Assembly (NCBI GenBank): GCA_030762175.1
Contig: CM060830.1
Location: 47,374,501-47,438,500 of the forward strand
DNA from: Metallyticus violacea
Lineage: Eukaryota; Arthropoda; Insecta; Mantodea; Metallyticidae
DNA: 64,000 bases
Direction of reading: 5' to 3'
The notes beneath the pieces are model-generated. The model was not told the origin of the DNA, made no database searches, and saw nothing but the letters and a program-made list of their open reading frames with translations. Every line of letters starts with the position of its first letter. The stretch's first letter is position 1. Below are positions 56,004 to 64,000 of this stretch, in pieces. Position numbers and translations under genes: made by a program.

Positions 56004-56280
56004 AGGTCCTGATGGTCTAGTGGTAACCATATTTTCCTCCTGAACCCAAGATCGCGGGTTGAATCCCGGCCAGAGTGGATGGATTTTTCCGAGCGTAAAA
56101 TTCCTAAGTATGATTCCTTCGGAAGGGAAGTAAAGCCGTGGGTCCCGTGCCGTACATTTACGGCACGAAAAAGAACTTCAAATCTGAAAGAAGAGGCCTC
56201 TGAGCAAAATTTGTCGGCCGTTTCACACCCCGAGTTGAATGGGAGATGCTAAAGAGTGTTCGTATTTAAAATAAATCAAA
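56004..56280 (+). mobile_element. SINE-A copy, tail damaged
   Basis: Plus-strand copy. The head is GGTCCTGATGGTCTAGTGGT with B box GGGTTGAATCCCGGCC. The body has CTTCGGAAGGGAAGTAAAGC, TACATTTACGGCACGAAAAA, GAGGCCTCTGAGCAAAATTT and CGGCCGTTTCAC. In the tail CGCTGATGACCTGA is deleted: GAGTTGAATGGGAGATGCTAAAGAGTG. No clear target duplication. Confidence 0.9.
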
Positions 56281-56325
56281 AACTGAAACGAGATAGGGCT
56301 GAGATATGTACATATATTGCATTTG

Positions 56326-56990
56326 TCAAAAGCTTCGTGAGAAGGGATCGTCGAATAACAATAACAACGTTTTTAGAAATTCTGAAGAGTTCATAGGTTG
56401 CCACCCACACGTTGGTATCTGAAAATTTGCACATAAGATGCGTTTATATACCGTACTGTCTAACCCCCCCCCCCCAAATGCTGTTAAGGTGATATTACAG
56501 AGACATGCGGATTTAAGGTGATGAAACTTGGCAACACCATTCGATCTTGAGAGCAAACAGCAAAGTTCTGCGTGTAAATCTCCATCATAAAATGAAAAAG
56601 TGGCCGCTTCTGCTGGAAAATTTATGGCCATCTTATTTTTCGATATTCAAGGAATGGCTTAGCAGCATGTCATACCTGCACTCACAACTGTAACTGGGCA
56701 ATATTACAGAGATGTCCTGCACACTTGCAAGAACAACATCACAGCAAAAGTCTATTTTAGTGTACCAAGCTGAATGTTGTAACTCGATAATGCATTGTTA
56801 ATGTTGCTGAATATCTTACAAAAATGAATGTGAAGTGTCTCCTTACTCTCCTTATAGTCGAGATATAGACACTTTTTCTTACCCAATTGAAGAAGCGCCT
56901 TCTTGGGAGGTTTTTCCATATCTGAAGCAACAGCGAAACTCACAATAAAGTCGGCAAAGATAGTTAAACAAAACAATGCATATCTAGGAA
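56326..56990 (+). pseudogene. Decayed mariner transposase, relative of 26.6-27.25 kb
   Basis: Nucleotide similarity to the 26.59-27.25 kb element is visible throughout (ATTCTGAA, GAGCAAACAGCAAA, AAGTGGTCGCTT/AAGTGGCCGCTT, TTTTTCGATATT, ACAACTGTAACTG.GCAAT). Read in pieces it gives LESKQQ, AASAGKFMAILFFDIQGMA, ALTTVTGQYYRDVL and VAEYLTKMNV. That is the order of the central mariner catalytic region, with the FFDIQG aspartate context kept. The C-terminal half is heavily mutated. An upstream C run lies at about 56466-56477. Non-functional. Confidence 0.78.
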
Positions 56991-57409
56991 AAATGAAAAT
57001 TTTTTCGATTTATTTTCAAATTCCTGGTTATTAATTAGGCTTAATGTTTTATATTGTAAATTTTAATTTGCTCAGTTTTGAGTAAAGTAAATATGATTTA
57101 CTTTACTCAACCTGTCTTTGGAGTATAAGATGATCTTTTCATATTTTTTTCTTATTTCCATTGAATATTCACTTGTGTAATCGATGGCTATGCCAATAAA
57201 ATGTTTGTAAATTTTGAAAATTTCGATTTAAAATGTGAACAATTTCAGGGTTTCGTAATTTTGTTTGTTATTTCAATTGAATATTTACACAATTCTTAAA
57301 GAAGTGAAAAAAATCATTCATTTGTTTCTTTTGTATGCAACTTTATGTCTGTGAACTGCAAGTCCCCTTCATACGAGTATATTGCAACCTGTTCCATTTT
57401 AAGTACTTC

Positions 57410-57443
<34 letters not shown>

Positions 57444-58320
57444 ATTAATCTGAATATTTTTTATATGGAAGTCAGAGATGTATGAATTTGCTTACCCAGA
57501 ATTGTAAATTAAAGATACATTTACATTTACAATAAAAATGACAATTTAAAGTAACAACGAACATAGAAAATAAAAAAGCGTTGTAAATACAATAAATAAA
57601 GGCATAGTCAATTATTTCATTATTTATATGTTTAAAGATATGAACATTTTTCCATCGTATTTACCCACGTATGCTATTCATATTTCAAATATGAATACGA
57701 TTTCTGAAAATTGCCAAGGAATGCTTAATAAAAGTAATTATTATTTATTTGCACTGTTGGAATTTTGTGCTTTTTCGGCAATTTTAGTTATCCAGGAAAT
57801 TATTTGTAAAAATTTACTCATTATATGTCCACAACCTGTATGAATTAATTAGGTTTCCTTCAACCCTGCATAACATCTATGATGAAACAGGATAACATCA
57901 ATACAGTTTCTGCTAAAATTTCGAGCGCCCAAAAGCTTCGTATAACAAGAAAACTCTGCATCAAGTATGAAGTTGCTTTCACAACGTTTCTGACTTTCTT
58001 CTAGTTAAAGATGTACCTGCCTTTACGCAATACTTTTAACAGTTCCGTATTTTTAAAAGCGCCACCATACCCATTTAAATCAGTTATTGTTTTCGTTCTC
58101 TTAATCGCTTTTCAACACAATATATTAAAACTGTTCGAACCAACTGTAAGCAAAATGGTAATCTTGTGCATGCTTGTATATGTCATAAAGTGAGTACTTT
58201 TCATTAAATATGCAATCTTTATATTTCCGCAATGTTTGAAAGTCTATTCGTGCATTTTTTCACTCCTCTTAAGCACTCAAACAACAAGTGTATTATAATT
58301 TATATTAGAAAAATTCAAAG
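56991..58320. other. Unannotated AT-rich DNA
   Basis: No gene recognised. Contains a 29-base A run at 57413-57441. Confidence 0.45.
57413..57441 (+). repeat. Poly(A) tract
   Basis: Twenty-nine consecutive A. It may be the tail of an unrecognised retroposed sequence on the plus strand upstream of it, or simple slippage. Confidence 0.9.
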
Positions 58321-59580
58321 ATAGACCCATAAGTTTCCGGCCTCGCAGATAAGGATTATCGCCTTCACAAAACCCTTATCTGGTGTGTGCCTCATCTGTT
58401 AAGTAAATAATTGCAGCCATAACTTCTATTCCGCTGTGTTCAGTTGTTCAGATATAGCTGCATAAAGAAGGCTATTTGTAGAAGATTGTGACATATTCAA
58501 AATGGAGTTTCGGGCTGTTATTAAGTTCTTCACTAAAGAAGGACTTACTCCAAATGAAATTAAACAGTAATTGGACGGTATATATGGGGAAACATTCCCC
58601 TCATATTCTACCGTAAAAGAATGAGCCAATTTTTTTTTTTTTTTCGAATGGGCCGAGAATGCACTGAAAACGAACAGCGTGCAGGTCGGCCCGTGGAGGT
58701 GCTCACTCCTGAAAACTTCGCTGTTATGTAAGGAGAAATTATGGAGGACCGGCGGCTGAAAGTTACAGAAATGTCAGCAAGTTTGGGCCTTTCTGAAACA
58801 ACAGTCCTTCGAATTATTCGAGAACATTAAAACATGAAAAGGTTAGTGCTATATGCGTGCCTAGACTTCTTTCCTAAGTCCAAAGCAGCAACGAGTCTCT
58901 GCCAACGAGAGAGAAGTTCTGCAAACCATTTTTACAAGAAATGAAACTATGATTCTTTATTATGATCCCTTGTCCAAAAGAGAATCAATGGGGTAGCGTA
59001 AACCTGACGAAGCACCGCCTCTAAGAGCCAAGGTCACCCAGTCAACCAAGAAGATCATGGTCACAATCTTTTGGGACTGTGAAGGAATACTCTTCATTGA
59101 CTTCAAGGAGAGGAACACCACAATAAATGGAGAGTACTATGCTGGCATACTGCACAGACTACGTACTTCCATCAAAGAGAAAAGGCGAGGAAAGCTGGGT
59201 TGGTAGTGTGCGCCTTCTTCACGTCAACGCACCTGTGCACACAGCTCTTGTTACAAAGGAAGCTGTGAAGAAATGTGCCTTCAAGGAGATCGACCATTCA
59301 CCCTACAGCCCAGGTCTAGCTCCCAGTGACTATTTTCTCTTCTCAAAACTCAAGAAGGACCTTCGAGGAAGGAAATTTAAGTGTGACGAAGAAGTGATGG
59401 ATGCTGTTTATGCCCATTTGCTGACGAGACTTCTGACTATTTGGGGGAAGGGGGTTGAAATGTTAATCCAAAGATGTGAGAAGTGTATTGCAATAAAGGA
59501 TAACTATATTGAAATATAGTTTTAGTCTGTATCATACCTAGAAAATGGTTAGACCGGAAACTTGTGGATTTACCCTCGTA
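58321..59580 (+). mobile_element. Nearly full-length mariner element with both terminal repeats
   Basis: The left end contains ATAAGTTTCCGGCCT (about 58329-58343). The right end, reverse-complemented, contains ACAAGTTTCCGGTCT (59551-59565), so the terminal inverted repeats are about 25-30 bp. The transposase starts MEFRAVIKFFTKEGLTPNEI at about 58502 (N-terminal helix-turn-helix). It is broken by stops and a T run, and continues as frame-shifted AENALKTNSVQ..GPW. From 59127 to 59519 there is a long intact C-terminal frame with NAPVHTA (the family's DNARPHTA, aspartate lost), SPYSPGLAPSDYFLFSKLKK (the final catalytic aspartate is retained within PSDY), DLRGRKF and ERCEKCIA-like ending. Total length of about 1.26 kb is typical for mariner. 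It is inactive because of the N-terminal breaks. Confidence 0.9.
59127..59519 (+). pseudogene. Mariner transposase C-terminal open frame
   Basis: A 130-codon frame inside the element at 58321-59580, the best-preserved transposase segment in the window. It covers the end of the DDE/D catalytic domain, with APSDYFLFSKLKKDLRGRKF near its middle. It ends with IQRCEKCIAIKDNYIEI, a usual mariner C-terminus. The lead-in (MESTMLAYCTDYVLPSKRK) matches the family only loosely, so the true frame enters from upstream through a frameshift. The first catalytic aspartate region is outside this frame. Confidence 0.85.
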
Positions 59581-60372
59581 TACTGAACTTAATATGGATA
59601 TAGGTCTGTCTGAAACTAGGCAGCTTAGTTCTTGAGGTTCTAAATGCCTGAAAGCAGCCCTCTACACAGCCGCGAAGAGTAAATATCCAACGAAGAATAC
59701 AAGAATTAAACGCAGTGTATCATTATTGAACACATCCTTTGTTAACTGTGTTCTTCGGAAAGTAGGCCCTTAGTTTTTTCCATTGCCTTCTTGATATGCC
59801 TTTCAAGTAGGAAACAATCACTGACTCTGCCGTTTACCCTAGCTCTTACTAATGCACCCCTTTGTGAGGAGGAACTGCCTAATAACAAATCTGAGCAAGA
59901 TATGTATTGTTTCTTAAGCATGACCTGTTTGCCGACGAGAGGGACCCCGCTGGGTTCCCTGAAACAATAAAGGATGTCATGTTTACTCGACATATTGTTC
60001 TCCCCTCCGTTATCCGTCTTTCTTTTGTTTCCTGGAGATGATCTGGACATTTTTAACATTGGCGTGACTACCGAGAGTAGCGTGACTGGAAATTGTGTCG
60101 AGGCTGGGCGGGTCTGCAACACAAGAGACGCCGTAATCCGGCATTCCGGTTTCCGGGAAGGAAACAGGGTCCCTCACACTTCATGTCATGACAGCCTTCG
60201 ACTCTTCTGGTCGCCCTGAAGAGGTGAACTTAAACAAACGTAACACCTGATAGTTTCATAGGAGTTTAAAAATTCTGGCGCCTCACCCACCCGTGTCTTC
60301 AGAGTGTTTTCAGGAGAGGAAAATAATCAACAAAGACCATTCTGTATACAAAAGACATCTTACTTGTTCTAT
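59581..60372. other. GC-richer region with unassigned open frames
   Basis: A minus-strand frame of 126 codons (60122 to 59742, MLQTRPASTQFP..LLSEEHS) has balanced, protein-like composition (RARVNGRVSDCFLLERHIKK). I recognise no domain. The plus strand is also open at 59974-60219. At 60240-60310 the minus strand reads CTCTGAAGACACGGGTGGGT then GAGGCGCCAG, reminiscent of terminal regions of retroelements. Exon or element remnant cannot be decided. Confidence 0.25.
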
Positions 60373-60677
60373 ATGGATCAATGCTGTCGGTCCTGGTGGT
60401 CTAGTGGTAACCATACTTGTTTCGTAAACCCAAGATCGCGGGTTCATTCCCGGCCAGAGTCGATTGATTTTTTTCGGGCGTCAAAGCCCTAAGTATGGCT
60501 TACTTCGGAAGTGAAGTAAAACTGTGGGTCCCGTGTCGTACATTTACGGCACGAAAAAGAACCTCAAGCCTGAAAGAAGAGACCTCTGAGCAAAATTTAT
60601 TGGCCGTTCACGCCCTGAATTGAATGGAACGCTGATGACCTGAAATGTTAAAACAAATAATCAACAAATGGATCAAT
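60373..60677 (+). mobile_element. SINE-A copy with target duplication, abutting pyrimidine tract
   Basis: Plus-strand copy (about 60383-60667). The head is CGGTCCTGGTGGTCTAGTGG, with B box GGGTTCATTCCCGGCC, body CTTCGGAAGTGAAGTAAAAC and tail AACGCTGATGACCTGAAATG. The tail is altered to TTAAAACAAATAATCAACAA. A 10-bp duplication, ATGGATCAAT, lies at 60373-60382 and 60668-60677. The right duplication runs straight into the TTTC tract. Confidence 0.92.
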
Positions 60678-60748
<71 letters not shown>

Positions 60749-60818
60749 CTCTCTGTCTCTCTTTCTTTCTCTCTCTCTTTCTTTCTCCCGCTCTCTCTTT
60801 CATTCTTTTCTCTCACTC

Positions 60819-60853
<35 letters not shown>

Positions 60854-61220
60854 CTCTCTCTCTCTTTCTCTCTCTCATTCTTTTCTATCACTTCCTTTCT
60901 TTCTTTCTCTCTCTCTTTCTCTCTCTTTCTTTCTCTCTCTCTCTTTCTTTCTTTCTTTCTCCATCTCTCTTTCATTCTTTTCTCTCTCTCTCTTTCTTTC
61001 TTTTTTCTTTCTTTCTCTCTCTCACTCTCTTTCTTTCTCTCTCTGTCTTTCTCTCTCTCTCTTTCGCTCTCTCTTTCTTTCTTTCTTTCTCTCTGTCTTT
61101 CTCTCTCTCTCTTTCGCTCTCTCTTTCTTTCTTTCTCTCTCTTTCTTCTCTCTCTTTCTTTCTTTCTCTTTCTCTCTGTCTTTCTATCTCTCTCTTTCGC
61201 TCTCTCTTTCTTTCTTTCTT

Positions 61221-61251
<31 letters not shown>

Positions 61252-61742
61252 CTTTCTCTCTTTCTTCTTTCTCTCTCTCTCCCTTTCTCTCTATCTCTCT
61301 CATTCTTTCTTTCTTTCTCTCGCTCTTTCTTGCTCTCTCTCTTTCTTTTTCTCTCTCTTTCTATCTCTCTCTTTCTTTCTCTCCCTCTCTTTCTTTCTCT
61401 CTCTGTCTTTCTCTCTCTCTCTTTCTTTCTCTCTATGTCTTTCTTTTTCTCTCACTCTCTTTCTTTCTCTCTCTGTCTTTCGCTCTCTCTTTCTTTCTTT
61501 CTCTCTCTCTTTCTTCTCTCTATTTCTTTCTTTGTTTCTTTCTTTCTCTCTCTATCTCCCTTTCTATCTCTCTTTCTCTCTCTGTCTTTCTCTCTCTCTC
61601 TTTCGCTCTCTCTCTCTTTCTTTCTTTCTTTCTCTCTCTCTCTCTTTCTTTATTTGTCTCTCTCTTTCTTTCTTTCTTTCTTTCTCTCTCTTTCTGTCTG
61701 TCTGTCTCTCTTTCTTTCTCTCTCTCTCACTTTCTTTCCTTT
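60677..61742 (+). repeat. Kilobase-long pure-pyrimidine (TTTC/TC)n tract
   Basis: About 1.07 kb of almost only T and C on the plus strand. It begins as a regular (TTTC)n and then becomes mixtures of TTTC, TC and occasional TG/CG/AT interruptions. Frames of up to 375 codons (Ser/Leu/Phe repeats) in two phases, and a Lys/Glu/Arg frame on the minus strand, are artefacts. Such tracts can adopt triplex (H-DNA) structure. Confidence 0.97.
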
Positions 61743-62244
61743 GTGATTTTAAAGTTAAAGCTACAACAGTAGAGAAAATAATTTTTTCACATTAAACCAA
61801 ATTGTAGTATGAGCCTACGCATTATAAAATCAATGCAGGGGTTTTAAAAGCAAGAGTTAAGTTTGATTGCTCCTTTATGTTCATCACACTTTTTTAAAAT
61901 TCTGAAACAGCAACTCCGGGCTCATGTTATTTAATAGCCTGACTTCGTTCAACTCTTCATTTGCCAAAAATCTGTTCTGTGATACGGAATCCTTCAAATA
62001 CTCCACAATCCATAATGCTGGCGACAGAGAAAGAACTTAAATTGCGAGGGCTAATAATTTCAGGTACGAAACTGCCAAAAGACTGCCGAAAAACCGAGTT
62101 CATATTCGTAATAAATTTACATAACAAATACTACCGTAGCAAGGAAGATAGGGTCACCTATATAAATACTACTAACGTTAGCATTTACATTCTCACCGAA
62201 AGCGTAAAATGATACTGTGTTAATAACTGATTGAAATAAGCACT
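61743..62244. other. Unannotated DNA
   Basis: An 83-codon plus frame at 61961-62212 has no motif. Nothing recognised. Confidence 0.4.
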
Positions 62245-62520
62245 AGCCTGTGTTATAAGAGATGCTAAAATGATGCCCCTCAGCGGCAGTACATTGCCAG
62301 ATCTGCATTTCATCTAACTTTTCTTCCGTAAGAATACAGCCGCTCAATATACCTTTCCTAAGAACAGTTAGTACACAATTTACATAAAATTAAAACACTT
62401 GAGTAACACACGAACGCAAAACCGCCCGCTGACAAGTCTCTCTCAGAATAACTACAAATTGCTGCCACTTTACGACTGGCTTCTCTCCGTACGCAGCAGC
62501 ACTCTGCAGGCCCGTAACTC
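62245..62520. repeat. Short dispersed repeat R3, copy 2
   Basis: TTATAAGAGATGCTAAAATG..GATGCCCCTCAG and ACATTGCC match 36178-36225. Looser similarity may continue downstream (CTGACAAGTCTCTCTCAGAA, CTACAAATTGCTG). Confidence 0.45.
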
Positions 62521-64000
62521 AAATAACCTCACTGTACATAGGCACATCTATTGGATCAAATAAAATATCTATATGAGGTATTACTGAATTATGCGAGCAA
62601 TTTGGAGAAATATGGTGTGATATATTATTTTTCATAAATGCCCTTCCCTTAAACGTAATGATGATCTGAATTCAATCGTTAACGTTGTCAGTTTTGTACC
62701 TGAAGGCTATGAATGTCAAGCCTGTACGAAACATGCAACAATCCACCAACAGTATCCATCAGGCACCAACAGGCTGGTTCCGATCGCGAGAGAATGAATG
62801 ATGATTGATCATGTGATGCGACGGAGACAATTCGCCGGCTGGATCCATAAAAACTTGGACAAAAATGCAACACGCACGAGAGGTGAGCGCTCTGACCTGC
62901 TTTATTAATATGCATAGAGGCGGCCCGGAATCGTGGAACAGCCGCTGTAGTAAAAATTGGCTACATGGAAAACGCATTTCAAGTGATATACTGCCAGGCC
63001 TTTCGGCGCACAGTCGAGTCGTAAGGATGGAAATGTTCCTGAGATTCCGTACGTGGCTTCTTGCTGGCAAGAAAGTGCTTTTCAACAGCATAACGCCTAA
63101 AATTATGGGACGTAAAAGATGAAATTGCTCAGAAATACACCCACAGAGATGAAAGGAAATGGATACCCATACACGGAAAAGCAGCAGGATGCATAAAAAT
63201 AAATAAAATGCAAGGAAAGAAACTTGCATGGACGATAATCAGGAAGGAAAGGAAAAATAAGACATCGAGTCAAAGAAGAAAAAAGATAGACACACAAAAT
63301 TCAACAGAGGTTGTACAGTTGTTGAAAGACGAAGAGCGTAAAATTGCATCCAATGTACGAGTAAATTATTTCCCCAGAAATTAAGAGATGATTTAAAGAT
63401 GGTTAAGAATAAGAAAATAATTAACAAAGTGACAAAATATTGATATATTTTATGATTAATATAAAATTTTCTCAAGAAGTATACCTAGTAAAATTATGCA
63501 AAGATATTTCTTGTACAGTAATAAAATTTGTGTATTTTTGCACTCTTCGAAGCAGTTGGTGATACTTTTAATTTTTTTAAACACGTAGTTTAAGTTTGGC
63601 GATTTTTTAAACAAAAAATGGCCAAATATTCTCCTCTATATGTTAACACATATTTTTCCATTATATGTTACAGAATTCTGATAAAGTTTACAAGGCTTTA
63701 CGCTTTGCGCCGACTACATATTCACAATATAACGCCGCTAATCCAGTGTATATTTTTAACAGTTAATTTCAATTGTTTTTCTTTGATTGTGAAACAAAGC
63801 GACATATTTTGCAACAGGGCACAGTTTAACAGTGCAGATTATCTGGAAATATTACTTATTTAAGGCTAAAGTTTGTTGTATTTGGGCTGCAAACTTCAAG
63901 TTTGTCTCTTATGTTTATATTATATTAAGTAATATTATCTCAAGTGCTAGAAATGTTGCAATAGCAGTATTTAATTTTAAAAAATGAACCAAATAACACC
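62521..64000. other. Unannotated DNA
   Basis: The 156-codon minus frame (63229 to 62759) starts hydrophobic (FLAFYLFLCILLLF) and crosses a GC-richer patch at 62770-63070 that is also open on the plus strand (62865-63122). No domain recognised. The remainder is AT-rich. Confidence 0.35.

Noticed and set aside
60645..61795. Two 375-codon plus-strand frames and a 100-codon minus frame
   Set aside because: They are translations of the (TTTC/TC)n tract in different phases (Ser/Leu/Phe and Lys/Glu/Arg strings) and not genes.
1..64000. Prokaryote-type systems (operons, CRISPR, toxin-antitoxin, phage) or viral genes
   Set aside because: No ribosome-binding-site-led compact genes, no regularly spaced palindromic array, no recognisable viral proteins; all signals are eukaryotic transposable elements.

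Overview
The window is AT-rich, repeat-dominated eukaryotic DNA, almost certainly from an insect nuclear genome. A large-genome polyneopteran such as a cockroach, termite or stick insect would fit, but that is inference; no marker in the window fixes the taxon. There are no bacterial operons, CRISPR arrays, rRNA genes or free-standing tRNA genes. I could not identify a single intact host protein-coding gene. Nearly all the short open frames are chance frames in AT-rich or low-complexity DNA, or they lie inside transposable elements.

What can be recognised is mobile-element wreckage in several layers. (1) Tc1/mariner-superfamily DNA transposons: eight decayed pieces, near 2.0-2.84, 3.5-3.85, 19.0-19.2, 25.1-25.5, 26.6-27.25, 46.2-47.0, 56.3-57.0 and 58.3-59.6 kb. 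The last keeps both terminal inverted repeats. (2) A 1.12 kb element at 11.41-12.53 kb with about 75-bp inverted repeats and a perfect 9-bp target duplication, best read as a non-autonomous Mutator-like (MULE) element. (3) LINE remnants: a 3'-terminal ORF2 piece at 19.97-20.26 kb and an antisense reverse transcriptase at 27.7-28.2 kb. (4) A 5'-truncated Penelope-like retroelement on the minus strand at 47.33-48.37 kb, with reverse-transcriptase motifs, a GIY-YIG endonuclease and a hammerhead-ribozyme-like fold just 3' of it. (5) tRNA-derived SINEs of at least two well-supported families (SINE-A, nine pieces; SINE-B, four copies) plus two weaker ones. Most of the complete insertions have visible 9-14 bp target-site duplications.

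The window also holds unnamed repeats that become visible only when the window is compared with itself. R1 is an old dispersed repeat (9.12-10.29 kb plus strand; 32.60-30.58 kb minus strand). Its second copy is split at an internal (TA)n tract by a tandem array of a long-palindrome (foldback) element, and that element in turn contains a SINE-B. R2 is a pair of segments at 26.04-26.50 and 48.48-49.07 kb in which one half is inverted between the copies. R3 is a short shared block at 36.18 and 62.24 kb. A four-unit, 128-159 bp tandem repeat lies at 21.75-22.32 kb.

Low-complexity DNA includes a 1.07 kb pure-pyrimidine (TTTC/TC) tract at 60.68-61.74 kb directly after a SINE-A, and a 1 kb T/C-rich stretch at 5.05-6.07 kb. 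A few GC- and CpG-richer islands stand out (4.5-4.96, 16.9-17.3, 34.6-34.85, 38.8-39.15, 51.15-51.75 and 59.75-60.25 kb) and are the best places to look for host promoters or exons. The strongest of these is a minus-strand TATA box at 51.66 kb, followed by an AUG with a signal-peptide-like start and a splice donor.
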